Positions 1 through 7,604 of a stretch of 11,106 nucleotides of DNA are shown piece after piece. The notes below the pieces were generated by a model that was given only the letters and a program-made list of their open reading frames with translations, was not told where the DNA came from and searched no databases. Source of the stretch: JBCCBV01 sp039033855 (GTDB lineage: Bacteria > Planctomycetota > Phycisphaerae > Phycisphaerales > Phycisphaeraceae); NCBI GenBank assembly GCA_039033855.1, contig JBCCBV010000038.1:1-11106 (forward strand), written 5' to 3'. Position 1 is the stretch's first letter. Each line of letters starts with the position of its first letter. The position numbers were made by a program, and so were the translations under genes.

Positions 1-772
1 AGGCTTCGTCTGGCATGAGGTGTCCGTAGGTGTCGAACGTCAACGAGATCGAGGCGTGGCGCATGCGTGTTTGCACGGCCTTCGGTCCCGCCGCGTTGCT
101 CGCCGCCCATGCGCCACAAGTGTGCCGCAACCCGTGAAAATCCATGCGCCGACCGTCAGGGTCGTTGGGCAGCAGAAAGTGCGAGCTTTCGCGGGCGGGG
201 CGCTCCGATGCGCTCGGCCCGGCGTCGGCAAGCCAGGATTGCCGCGCAACCTTGAGGTCATCTCGAAGCAGGTCCGCAGAGGATTCGTTGTTGAGCGCCC
301 CAAACAAGGCGGCGCCGGGCGGCAGCGTGTTGGCGTACGCCGCAAGTTCCGCGGCGAGCGCCGGCGGCAAGTATTGCTCTACGCCGTCGCCGCGGATGTC
401 GCCCAACGTGCGCCGGGGGAGCTCGTGCGAGACCTTGGCCAGGCGAACCAGGACATCGTTGGTGTGCTTGCCGGTGCATCCGGCCGACAGCTTGCTTGCC
501 CGGTAAGCCTCCAGGTGGCCCGCCAGCGGGGCCGCACGGTGTCGGTCCAGCTCGGTGCCGCCCTCGGGCTTCACGAGCCCTTCGCGCTCAAGAGCTGCCC
601 GCTCTGCCCACTTCTTGAGTATGCGCTCGGCGTCGCTCTTGGCCGTGGTCCGGGTCGAGCGTTCGCGGCGCCGCCCCCGGCCGTCGAACCACGATGCTTG
701 CGCCGCCGACGCCCCCGTTTTTTGCCTAACCCCCGCTGGCGCGTCGCTACGGGGGGTTTTGTCATTTGTCAT
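1..772 (-). CDS. Tyrosine recombinase (phage-type integrase), C-terminus off the window, internally deleted
   Basis: Translated from ATG at 772-770 the frame stays open to the left edge (257 residues). Tyrosine recombinases cut and rejoin DNA at att sites through a Tyr nucleophile. Visible: an arm-like N-terminus (SWFDGRGRRRERSTRTT, residues about 27-43), a helical core-binding region (about 45-135), then the catalytic C-half with HGLRHT (His213, Arg216), RHASIS (His239) and TFDTYGHLMP (Tyr249, the likely nucleophile). Tyr at 249 is far earlier than in usual family members of about 350-420 aa. After DGVEQYL (residue 135) the protein passes straight to PPALAAELAAYA, which in relatives follows the GLRxxEL box, so the segment with the first catalytic Arg and the Lys appears to be absent in frame. 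It starts 4 bp after the primase stop (TAG-GTCC-ATG), so it is probably cotranscribed. Residues 2-17 are encoded by the repeat at 725-768. Integrase identity is strong; activity is doubtful. Confidence 0.88.
   Translation of the reverse strand, partial: MTNDKTPRSDAPAGVRQKTGASAAQASWFDGRGRRRERSTRTTAKSDAERILKKWAERAALEREGLVKPEGGTELDRHRAAPLAGHLEAYRASKLSAGCTGKHTNDVLVRLAKVSHELPRRTLGDIRGDGVEQYLPPALAAELAAYANTLPPGAALFGALNNESSADLLRDDLKVARQSWLADAGPSASERPARESSHFLLPNDPDGRRMDFHGLRHTCGAWAASNAAGPKAVQTRMRHASISLTFDTYGHLMPDEA
725..768 (-). repeat. Copy 1 of a 44/45-nt element with conserved ends and variable centre
   Basis: Read on the minus strand it is CAAATGACAAAACCCCC, a 10-nt variable centre (742-751), then CGCCAGCGGGGGTTAGG. 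Both 17-nt ends are identical to those of the copy at 2812-2856, which lies in the opposite orientation. The inner AACCCCC and GGGGGTT can pair into a 7-bp stem around the variable part. This copy covers codons 2-17 of the integrase. On the plus strand GGGGG followed by TTTT gives it a weak terminator look. Confidence 0.85.
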
Positions 773-776
773 GGAC

Positions 777-3131
777 CTACCGCAGCGAAAAACGCATCGC
801 CGCCGGGCGACCACCGGCCTTGCCGGGCGCCGGGTACGACACGCAGCCATACCCCAGGTCGGCCAGCTCCCGCAGCGCGGCGGTCGCGTCCTCGGTGTTC
901 TCGTAGTCGGGCAGCGCACGGTGCGCGTCCCGCCCGCTGACGGGCCCGCCCTGCGCCGCGACCCACTCGATCAGCCGAAGCCGGCGGCCTTCTTCTTCGC
1001 CGGCGTCGAGCACCTCGTACACGCGGTCGCTCTCTTGCAGGAACCACTCGGCGAGTTCGATGGCGGACCTCATGGTGGTTTCGTCCACGCGCCTGGGGTC
1101 GATGTCGGCTTCGCCGTCCGCGACCCGCACGCAATGGACCACCAGGGCGAGGCGCGCCGCATAGCCCGCCATCTTCGAGGCGATCGCGGCTCGGATGCCG
1201 GTCGACGCGTTGGCCTCGTCCGCCTTCGTGTCGTGGTACTCGCCGAACGCGGCCTCCGCCTCCTTGGTGAGCGAGGCTTCTTGCGGGCGCAGCTCGCCGA
1301 AGGCGTCGGGCTGGGGGTCCGGCAAGGCGTAGAGCCCGCCGACGACCCGTGCCACGGCCGCCTGCACGGCCTGGCCGACTCCCCGGTTGTCGAACCGCCG
1401 GGGCGTGCGCGTTGGCATGGCCAGGAGAAAACGCGGGGCCATCCCGCTCTCTCGGTGCTCATCCGTGAACACGCGCCGGAGCGCGCCCGGCTGGATACCG
1501 CCGGTCAAGCTGATCGAGAACATGGGGATGTGTTCCGCGATGCCCCCGGCCTTGCGGTCGCCCACCCGGTCGTTCGTCAGGGCGCCCCCGTTCCAGGCCT
1601 GGAGCCACTTGGACGAATCCCCCGAACCGCGTGAGGTCTTGTAGGCCCCGAAGTCGAAGAAGCCCGCCAGCTCATCGCTGGCCGCCAGCAGGCCCCGGGG
1701 GTTCTCGGCGTGGAGTTTGATCGCGGCTTCGGTGGTCACGCTGTCGATCATCACGCGGCGGGACACGGGTTGCGGTGGTTCTTCGGGAGCCGCGTCGTGC
1801 GTGCCGGCCTTGCTTGCGGCCGATCTCTCCCAGGCCTTGCGCCGAATCGCCCACAGGTCGTGCTCTTTCTTCCACGACTCTATGGCGTCCTGGTGCTCCC
1901 TCATGCGCTGCGTCTGGATGCGCTTCGTGGCTTGCGTGGCCAAGCTCATCGCGGGCGTCTTGCCCGAACCGCTCTCGGCCACGATGGCGGTCCACAGAAT
2001 CGCCGGCTCCGTCCAAGAATCATTGAGGCGTATCCGCGTGGCGTTGCCCACGGCGGCGGCACAAGCGGCCAGGAGGGGCAGCGCAACAAAGGCCGCGTCC
2101 AGACGCATGCTCTCGGCGCCCGCCTCGCAGAGGCCGCGTATTGGGCCCGGGAGGGTGTGCGTGGGAAACGGCTTGTAGATGTGCATCGGGGGCGTAGGCG
2201 CGCCCGCCTCGGGCGGCTCCTTCGCCAGCGCCTCGATGGTCTCTCGAAGGGTGTCGGCGTCTTCCCCGCCCGCCAAGTCGGCCAGGTCGCCGCCCTTGGG
2301 TAGATCGCGAAAGTGTTCGGCCGGGTCGATGACCCTCACCGATACGGCCCCCGCCTCCAGGGCGAGCTTGCGCACGTTGTCGGCGTAGGCCCTGCCCGGC
2401 TCGTCATGGTCTGGGATCACGCAGACCGAACGGCCGCGCAGCGGGCTCCAGTCGGTCTTGCCGGCGCCCTTGGACCCGCCCGCGCTTGTGGTCGTGGTGA
2501 GCCCGAGGCAACGGCCAGCGTCCGCCGACTTCTCACCCTCCACGACATAGACGGGCTCGGATTCGTCGGCGTCTTGCAGCTCGGCCAGGGCGTAGAGCGG
2601 GCGAGGCTCGGCCATCGCGCCGAGGGACCACTTGCCGCCCTGCAACCGCAGCGGGCGGTAGGTCTTGCCGCCGCCGGTCTCCCATCGCGCCACGGCTCCG
2701 GCGGCCTCGCCTTGGGCGTTGGTGTATCGCCAGACCGAAGTCGGCTCGCCCAGGCGACAGGAGGCCAGCGCCTCGGCCTCGGAATCGAAAACGCGATCAC
2801 GAAGTCTCTGGCAAATGACAAAACCCCCATTCACGGGGTCGCCAGCGGGGGTTAGGTTTCGGCCGGCGGCTCTAGTCGCCTTGTGTCCACCCTGCCCGGC
2901 GCCCAGCGCGGCGAGGAGTTGATCGAACGAGCAGCCCGCGTGGCAGTGCAGGAGCAACTTGCCGTCGTCTCCCCGGCCGATGGAAAGGCTGGGGTGCGCG
3001 TCGTCGTGCGCGGGGCATCGGCAGGCGTAGCCTCCGCCGCTGCGCTTTGGCGTCAAGCCAAGCCCGCGCAGCGCGGCCAGGCACTCGTCGAGGCTCATCG
3101 TGGCGGCGCCGTTGAGGGTCGTTGGGCTCAT
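777..3131 (-). CDS. Toprim/DUF3987 primase-helicase-like replication protein
   Basis: 784 aa. Likely a mobile-element primase-helicase acting on DNA in replication or maintenance of the element. Seen in order: a CHC2-like zinc finger with Cys39-x2-His42 and Cys63-x3-Cys67 (LHCHAGC); a linker at about 91-108 encoded by the repeat at 2812-2856; a Toprim domain with VEGEKSAD (Glu198, Glu200) and PDHDEPG (Asp241, Asp243); then a DUF3987 ATPase-like region with Walker A ESGSGKTP (386-393, Lys391) and an acidic ASDELAGFF motif (Asp486-Glu487) as possible Walker B. The C-terminal 60-70 residues look like a winged-helix region. The chosen ATG (3131-3129) overlaps the excisionase stop as ATGA and has a GGAG-type ribosome site; the frame continues 21 residues upstream, but that part lies within the excisionase gene. 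Domain identity follows from motifs; the exact biochemical role is inferred. Confidence 0.87.
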   Translation of the reverse strand: MSPTTLNGAATMSLDECLAALRGLGLTPKRSGGGYACRCPAHDDAHPSLSIGRGDDGKLLLHCHAGCSFDQLLAALGAGQGGHKATRAAGRNLTPAGDPVNGGFVICQRLRDRVFDSEAEALASCRLGEPTSVWRYTNAQGEAAGAVARWETGGGKTYRPLRLQGGKWSLGAMAEPRPLYALAELQDADESEPVYVVEGEKSADAGRCLGLTTTTSAGGSKGAGKTDWSPLRGRSVCVIPDHDEPGRAYADNVRKLALEAGAVSVRVIDPAEHFRDLPKGGDLADLAGGEDADTLRETIEALAKEPPEAGAPTPPMHIYKPFPTHTLPGPIRGLCEAGAESMRLDAAFVALPLLAACAAAVGNATRIRLNDSWTEPAILWTAIVAESGSGKTPAMSLATQATKRIQTQRMREHQDAIESWKKEHDLWAIRRKAWERSAASKAGTHDAAPEEPPQPVSRRVMIDSVTTEAAIKLHAENPRGLLAASDELAGFFDFGAYKTSRGSGDSSKWLQAWNGGALTNDRVGDRKAGGIAEHIPMFSISLTGGIQPGALRRVFTDEHRESGMAPRFLLAMPTRTPRRFDNRGVGQAVQAAVARVVGGLYALPDPQPDAFGELRPQEASLTKEAEAAFGEYHDTKADEANASTGIRAAIASKMAGYAARLALVVHCVRVADGEADIDPRRVDETTMRSAIELAEWFLQESDRVYEVLDAGEEEGRRLRLIEWVAAQGGPVSGRDAHRALPDYENTEDATAALRELADLGYGCVSYPAPGKAGGRPAAMRFSLR
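2812..2856 (+). repeat. Copy 2 of the 44/45-nt element, inside the primase gene
   Basis: Plus strand: CAAATGACAAAACCCCC (2812-2828), variable 11 nt (2829-2839), CGCCAGCGGGGGTTAGG (2840-2856). The ends match copy 1 (725-768) exactly but in inverted orientation, and the centre does not match. It lies in frame in the linker between the zinc finger and the Toprim part of the primase, where the minus strand reads NLTPAGDPVNGGFVICQ. Confidence 0.85.
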
Positions 3132-3355
3132 AGCTCCACCCCCTCGATCCGATCGGCGGCGCCGGGGTCGGTCGGAGCGCCGGCGCGCACCCACGCCCGA
3201 AGCGCGGACGGATCAAAGAGCGTGCGTGCGCCGACCTTGAGGCTCGGCAGGGCCCCGCGGTTGGCCAGGCTCCAGACGGTGCGCTCGCCCAGTCGAAGCA
3301 TCGCAGCGGCCTCGGCCATGCTGAGCAAGAGCGGTTCGGCATTGGTTTCAGACAT
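3128..3355 (-). CDS. Excisionase-family helix-turn-helix protein (HTH_17-like)
   Basis: 75 aa. Small MerR/excisionase-type DNA-binding protein. Residues about 10-58 (LLSMAEAAAMLRLGERTVWS, then a turn NRGALPSLKVGAR and DPSALRAWV) match the HTH_17 pattern: an AA-x-ML-first helix, a recognition helix RTVWSLANRG and the following wing-like strand. ATG at 3355-3353 is preceded by GGGGAGGT about 6 nt upstream; a longer frame to 3685 exists, but its extra N-terminus is low-complexity and lacks this ribosome site. Its TGA overlaps the primase ATG, so the two are translationally coupled. In mobile elements such proteins bend att DNA for excision or act as copy or transcription regulators; which applies here is inference from the nearby integrase. 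Confidence 0.85.
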   Translation of the reverse strand: MSETNAEPLLLSMAEAAAMLRLGERTVWSLANRGALPSLKVGARTLFDPSALRAWVRAGAPTDPGAADRIEGVEL

Positions 3356-3370
3356 AGAGACCTCCCCGGC

Positions 3371-3398
3371 CGCGCTGGCGCGTGAATGCGCCGGCGCG
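3371..3398. repeat. GC-rich hairpin just upstream of the excisionase start
   Basis: Arms CGCGCTGGCGC (3371-3381) and GCGCCGGCGCG (3388-3398) pair over 11 positions with one mismatch or wobble, loop of 6 nt. On the minus-strand transcript it ends about 15 nt before the excisionase ATG and its ribosome site. There is no T-run, so a plain intrinsic terminator is unlikely. It could be an operator, an attenuator or a translational control hairpin. Confidence 0.55.
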
Positions 3399-3404
3399 GG
3401 TGTT

Positions 3405-3420
3405 GCTTGGGTGTGATGGA
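3405..3420 (-). repeat. 16-bp exact repeat, copy 1
   Basis: The 16-mer GCTTGGGTGTGATGGA on the plus strand is found again in the same orientation at 11010-11025. On the minus strand both are followed at once or within a few bases by a GC-rich hairpin. Function unknown: operator, or the recurring upstream flank of a terminator type. Confidence 0.7.
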
Positions 3421-3427
3421 ACGTCGA

Positions 3428-3443
3428 GCCGGCACGCGCCGGC
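3428..3443. repeat. Small palindromic hairpin GCCGGC-ACGC-GCCGGC
   Basis: Two GCCGGC hexamers (3428-3433 and 3438-3443) can pair with a 4-nt loop. It lies 20-35 bp past the stop of the 175-aa gene on the minus strand. Without a U-run it is at best a weak or Rho-assisted 3' end structure. Confidence 0.35.
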
Positions 3444-3462
3444 CCGGAGTCGTCTAGCGGCG

Positions 3463-3990
3463 TCAGTCCGTAGTCATGCGCTTCTGCATGCGAAACTCTT
3501 GGTGGAGTCGCTTGAGGCTGCGATCCACCGGCTCTTGGGCCTGGCCAAGATGTCGCCTCTCGGGGGTGTCGAGCCGTGCGGCGGCCCGAGAGTTCACGCT
3601 GGCCTCGGGCGGCCATTGCTCCAGCGGGGCGAAGCGAGGCGTGTGCTCTCGGACCCAACCCTGCACGCCGCCCCCATGCCCGCAACGGCGAGCGAGCAAG
3701 CCGCCGTCGTCAAGGCATTCAAGCGCTTGGATGACCCATGCGAGCGACCATTGCAGATGCGTGTCCATGCGGCGGCGCTCCCGCTCGGTCATCCAGGCCT
3801 CGTACCCCTGGCCCCTCCGCTCGCCGATCTCGCCCAGCCGCTCTCGGATGCAGTGTGGGTCCACCTTGACCAACTCATTGGACCAGGCCAGTGCGCACAG
3901 AAGTGTCGCAACCCCCTGCACCGGGGTGTCCGGCTGAAAGCCGAATCGCGCACGCTGACAAGAGCCGGTCGGCGCGTCCGGGGTCAGCAT
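3463..3990 (-). CDS. Hypothetical protein upstream of the excisionase
   Basis: 175 aa from ATG at 3990-3988; no family recognised. The sequence is soluble-looking, without signal peptide or membrane helix. The middle (about residues 30-100) is helical and charged, with WSNELVKVDPHCIRERLGEI, a cluster TERERRRMDTHLQW, and WVIQALECLDDGGLLARRCG, which resembles a small helix-turn-helix-like stretch. The C-terminus is rich in Arg and Gln. A weak AAGG lies a few bases before the ATG; a GTG six codons earlier is an alternative. The frame runs on upstream into the kinase gene to 4248, but that part is antisense-like repeats of Arg and overlaps the kinase, so it was not used. It is the first gene of the minus-strand element module, about 110 bp before the excisionase, and may be element cargo or a regulator. 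Confidence 0.55.
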   Translation of the reverse strand: MLTPDAPTGSCQRARFGFQPDTPVQGVATLLCALAWSNELVKVDPHCIRERLGEIGERRGQGYEAWMTERERRRMDTHLQWSLAWVIQALECLDDGGLLARRCGHGGGVQGWVREHTPRFAPLEQWPPEASVNSRAAARLDTPERRHLGQAQEPVDRSLKRLHQEFRMQKRMTTD

Positions 3991-4100
3991 CGACGCCCTT
4001 GCCGTCACAATCCGAGGCACGGACCCGCTCAGGAAAAGCCAGGGCAAGTTGGTCGGCTCTGCGTGAGCACGAGTTTGTGGCCAAGGCGGCTTCGGAAATC
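3991..4100. other. Short intergenic stretch at the kinase/element border
   Basis: 110 bp between the kinase stop (TAA at 4103-4101) and the start of the 175-aa gene, both on the minus strand. No good intrinsic terminator, clear promoter or direct repeat was seen. If the element to the left has a right-hand boundary (att site) inside this window, this is the most likely place, but the matching other end is outside the window. Confidence 0.4.
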
Positions 4101-7100
4101 TTACGAGTCCCAAGCGACCACGTCTGCGCTGCCGTCGCCGTTTGGCACCCCCGCCAGCAGGGTCCGGCCATTGTTCGTGAAACTCAGCCACGCGACGTGC
4201 CCGGATGCCGTGGTCAGGTTGAAGAGGAAGTGGCCTCTTGGGTGCCATAGGCCCACCTCGCCGGTGTGCCGGCCCACGGCCAAGAGGCTCGCGTCTTCGT
4301 TAAAAGCAAGGGTGGTGACGTAGCCCGTGGTGGCGCGGACCCAGCTAAGCCTGGCCCCGGTGTCCAGCCGATACACCGCGGCTTGTGCGGTGTGACTTGC
4401 AATCAGGGAAGCGTCGTCGGATACGTGCTGGCCGGAGATGACGTGATTGGAGCCAAACTGGCCCACGCGTTTCGCCTCCGGACCAAGGTGAAGCACCGCC
4501 CCGGTCACCGACACCGTTCCGTCCGCCTGGGTGCGCGTGTAGCGGCCTGAGACGAGTGACCCCTCGGCGAGGTTTGCGGTGACAAGTTGCGGATGCCCAT
4601 CGACAACAAGAACGTGATCCCGGTCCGGGGCGTCCGGATGCAGCAGGCGAATCCGGCCGTTGCTCACGACAGCGACGGTGGCGTTGTCGGTCCACTCGAT
4701 TTCTTGCGATGCGTGCGCAAGCTCGTAGCGGGCGATCCGCGACGAATCTGCAACACGCCAGACTTCGAGCGTGTCATTGTCGTGAAGGGCCAGGTGCGAT
4801 GCGTCCGGGCTCAGGCTGATCTCGACAGGCGACGTGTCGAGTCGATGCGACCAGACCTCACGGATTCGCCGTCCGGTGGTGTAGAGGTGGGCCCTTGGGT
4901 CTCCGCTTGCGTCGAGCGTGACCAGCGCAAGGTGGTCGTGTGGATGCGTTCTGCGTATGCACGCGAGCATGCCGCGCTGCACGCCCGCAACCTCGACGGG
5001 ATCCCCTTCGCGCACCACACGCAAGTCGGCGATGGAGCGCATCACGATGCGGGCGTTGGTTGCGACCGGGGATGGCGCTCCGCGGCCTGAGATGGGTCTG
5101 CGGGTGTCCCAAAGCCGGACGTAACCGGCCCAGTCGGTGACGGCGAACCACCCCTCCCGACCGACGGGCGCCACGGTTTGGGGGCGATTGCTGGCGACCC
5201 CATATTGCGCGACCACTTCCCCCGTGCCGGCATCGAGCGAGATGACATCCTGGCTCAGGCACGACAGCAGGATGTGCTTGCCTTCCGGGGTGAATCGCAG
5301 GCTGATCGGGCGCTGCTCGTAGGTGCGGGCAAACTCGGTTTCGCCGGTTTCCGCGTTGAAGCAATGCACGGCGCCGTCGAACGTCACCACGGCGTAGCGC
5401 TTACCCGTGGGGCACCAATCGAGCGTCTGCGTCACGAGACCGGCGTGGCTACGAATGGGCCGATCGGGCTCGTCCAGCGACCAGACCCACGCGTGCCCCT
5501 GGTACACCGCGCCCAGGAGTCGTTGGCTGTCGGGCGAAAACGCCATCGCGCTGAGCCACCCAGTGGGCTGCTCGTTAAGGCCGGGGGCTCGCCATTGCCG
5601 AACCAGCGTGCCCGGGTCCGTGCTGGGTGACAGGCGCAAGGTCCCATCGCTTTGCCCGACGGCTAGCCAACGCCCGTCGGGGGAGAAGGCGACGCTGGAA
5701 CAGCTTTCCAGTTGATGTTGCGCGAGGGGTTGGCCTGTGGCGATGTCGACAATCACCACGAGCCCGGTGACCACCCCAACGCAGAGCCGGCTCCCGTCGG
5801 GCGAGATGGCCAGCGCATTCACCTCTGAATCGTAGGGTCCAAGGTCGAACCGCTTGTCGCCGGTGCGTGCCTCCCACACCACAACCGTTCCGTCTCTCGC
5901 GGAGGTGGCGAAAGCCGAGCCGTCCGGCGTGGCCGCCAGTCCGAGTGCCGGGGTGTTGTGGCCCCGCGCGCGCCAGACCTGCCTCGTCGTGAGGCGCCTG
6001 GACAAGTACCGCCAGGCAAAGTTCCGCCGTTCGCTGGGGAATACGGCGGAGTCTGCGAGGAGCTGCTTTGCCAGGCCCGGCTCGGTGTCGACGACGTCGT
6101 TGACCCGGCGCAGCCGCGTCGAGGTTGCGATCGCGACCAACTCTTCGCTTCTTTCGCGTTCGGCGTCTCGTGCCGCTTCCGCCGCAGCGCGCTCGGCTTG
6201 CGCAGCTTCCCGCTGGGTGTCCGCTTCTTGGCGCTGCTTGGCTTCGGCGATCGCGATCGCCTCCGCGCGAGACTGGGCCTGCTTCGCTTGCACGAGGCCG
6301 TAGCCCGTCCCGATAAGTCCAGCGAACACCAGCAGGGCTGCGGCCACGCCCGCGGCGACTCCCGCGCGGTTGCGGCGGATGAACTTGCCGAGCTTGTAGC
6401 GCGTGCTGGGCGGCCCCGCGAGCACGGGCTCGTTGCGCAGGTAGCGCCCGAGCTCCGCGGCGACGTCGCTGGCCGTGGCGTAGCGCCGCTCGCGATCCTT
6501 CTCGAGGCAGCGCATGACGACCCAGTCGAGGTCGCGGCGCAGCGTGCGACGCAGGCCGGGCACGTCGGTGCGCCGGGTTTCGGCGATGTCGCGCGCCGGG
6601 TCCGGGTCTACGACCGAACCCGCAAGCCGACCCAGGCGGGTGCTTGGGCGATCCGGCTCGACCTCGCGGATGATCCGCCGGGCAAAGTCGACGCCCCCGG
6701 AGCGGAGGTCGGACGCATCGAAGGGCCGGGTGCCGGTGAGCAACTCGTACAGGATGACGCCCAGGGCGTAGATATCGCTGCGGGTGTCGATGTCCTGGCC
6801 GGTGTTCTCGACCTGCTCGGGGCTCATGTACTCGTAGGTGCCGATGACCGCGCCCTGCTGGGTGAAGATCGTGGCGTCGGACAGCTTCTGGTGCAGCGCC
6901 TTGGCGACACCGAAGTCGATGACCTTCGGCGTGGCCTTGTCGTTCTCGTATTCCACGAGGATGTTGGCGGGCTTGAGGTCCCGGTGGATGATGCCCTTGC
7001 TGTGCGCGTGCTGCACGGCCGCGCACACGTCGGCGAACAGCTTGACGCGCTCAACCAGGTCGAGCTTGTGCCGATCGCAGTGGGTGGTAAGCGGGAGCCC

Positions 7101-7604
7101 GTTGACGAGTTCCATCGCGAAGTAGGGGCGTCCCTGCGGCGTCGCGCCGCCGTCGTACACGCGGGCCACGTAAGGGTGGTCCATGAGCGCGAGCGCCTGG
7201 CGTTCGGCCTCGAAGCGCGCCACCACGGCCTTGCTGTCCATCCCCGGCTTGATGATCTTGAGCGCAACGGGCCGCCGGATCGGTTCGATCTGCTCGGCGT
7301 GGTAGACGACGCCGAAACCGCCGGCCCCGAGTTCCTGCCGCAAGACGTAAGGCCCGATGCGGTCGCCGGGCTGGGGCTGTCCGGGGAACTCGGTGGCGTC
7401 GAGCGCCGCGGCCTCCCACGCCGGGGTCTCGATGCCTGCGCCCGCCGTGCCGAGCTCGCCCGTCTGGTCGGCGTCCAAGAGCTGCCGGACTTCTCGGGCA
7501 AGCGCCGGGTTGTCACGGGCCAGGACGCGCAACTCCGCTTCCCGCTTGGCCGCCCCCAGCCGGGCCAACCGATCGAAACACTCCTGCAATCGTTGGAGAC
7601 TCAC
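4101..7604 (-). CDS. Membrane Ser/Thr protein kinase with C-terminal WD40-like region
   Basis: 1167 aa. Eukaryotic-type (Hanks) kinase that phosphorylates Ser/Thr on partner proteins, here anchored in the membrane. N-terminal 80 residues carry the helical PALAREVRQLLDAD stretch usual in this planctomycete family. The kinase domain spans about 83-390: Gly loop GAGGFGVV (93-100), VALK Lys116, Glu134, catalytic HRDLKPAN (Asp209), DFG (Asp230), GTYEYMSPEQ and SDIYALGVILYELLTG; all key residues are present. One membrane helix at about 414-437, then an Ala/Glu/Gln-rich coiled coil (about 440-490), then a NFAWRYL motif and a WD40-like region from about 546 to the end, with repeats such as AFSPDGRWLAVGQSDGTLRL. 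Several repeats are degenerate. The GTG start (7604-7602) overlaps the sigma-factor stop as GTGA and has AAGGAG 5 nt upstream; the frame runs on to 7949, but that part overlaps the sigma gene. It is probably cotranscribed with the sigma factor, which may be its partner or target. Confidence 0.93.
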   Translation of the reverse strand: MSLQRLQECFDRLARLGAAKREAELRVLARDNPALAREVRQLLDADQTGELGTAGAGIETPAWEAAALDATEFPGQPQPGDRIGPYVLRQELGAGGFGVVYHAEQIEPIRRPVALKIIKPGMDSKAVVARFEAERQALALMDHPYVARVYDGGATPQGRPYFAMELVNGLPLTTHCDRHKLDLVERVKLFADVCAAVQHAHSKGIIHRDLKPANILVEYENDKATPKVIDFGVAKALHQKLSDATIFTQQGAVIGTYEYMSPEQVENTGQDIDTRSDIYALGVILYELLTGTRPFDASDLRSGGVDFARRIIREVEPDRPSTRLGRLAGSVVDPDPARDIAETRRTDVPGLRRTLRRDLDWVVMRCLEKDRERRYATASDVAAELGRYLRNEPVLAGPPSTRYKLGKFIRRNRAGVAAGVAAALLVFAGLIGTGYGLVQAKQAQSRAEAIAIAEAKQRQEADTQREAAQAERAAAEAARDAERERSEELVAIATSTRLRRVNDVVDTEPGLAKQLLADSAVFPSERRNFAWRYLSRRLTTRQVWRARGHNTPALGLAATPDGSAFATSARDGTVVVWEARTGDKRFDLGPYDSEVNALAISPDGSRLCVGVVTGLVVIVDIATGQPLAQHQLESCSSVAFSPDGRWLAVGQSDGTLRLSPSTDPGTLVRQWRAPGLNEQPTGWLSAMAFSPDSQRLLGAVYQGHAWVWSLDEPDRPIRSHAGLVTQTLDWCPTGKRYAVVTFDGAVHCFNAETGETEFARTYEQRPISLRFTPEGKHILLSCLSQDVISLDAGTGEVVAQYGVASNRPQTVAPVGREGWFAVTDWAGYVRLWDTRRPISGRGAPSPVATNARIVMRSIADLRVVREGDPVEVAGVQRGMLACIRRTHPHDHLALVTLDASGDPRAHLYTTGRRIREVWSHRLDTSPVEISLSPDASHLALHDNDTLEVWRVADSSRIARYELAHASQEIEWTDNATVAVVSNGRIRLLHPDAPDRDHVLVVDGHPQLVTANLAEGSLVSGRYTRTQADGTVSVTGAVLHLGPEAKRVGQFGSNHVISGQHVSDDASLIASHTAQAAVYRLDTGARLSWVRATTGYVTTLAFNEDASLLAVGRHTGEVGLWHPRGHFLFNLTTASGHVAWLSFTNNGRTLLAGVPNGDGSADVVAWDS

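Noticed and set aside
20..1634. Long plus-strand frames of 306 and 359 aa
   Set aside because: They are antisense to the integrase and primase and show only Arg/Pro/Ala-rich low-complexity sequence.
3991..4248. N-terminal extension of the 175-aa hypothetical protein into the kinase gene
   Set aside because: It overlaps the kinase coding end in another frame and is Arg-rich; the ATG at 3990 gives a plausible start.
5575..7026. 483-aa minus-strand frame within the kinase gene
   Set aside because: It is a shifted frame of the kinase coding strand, rich in Arg and Ala, with no motif of its own.
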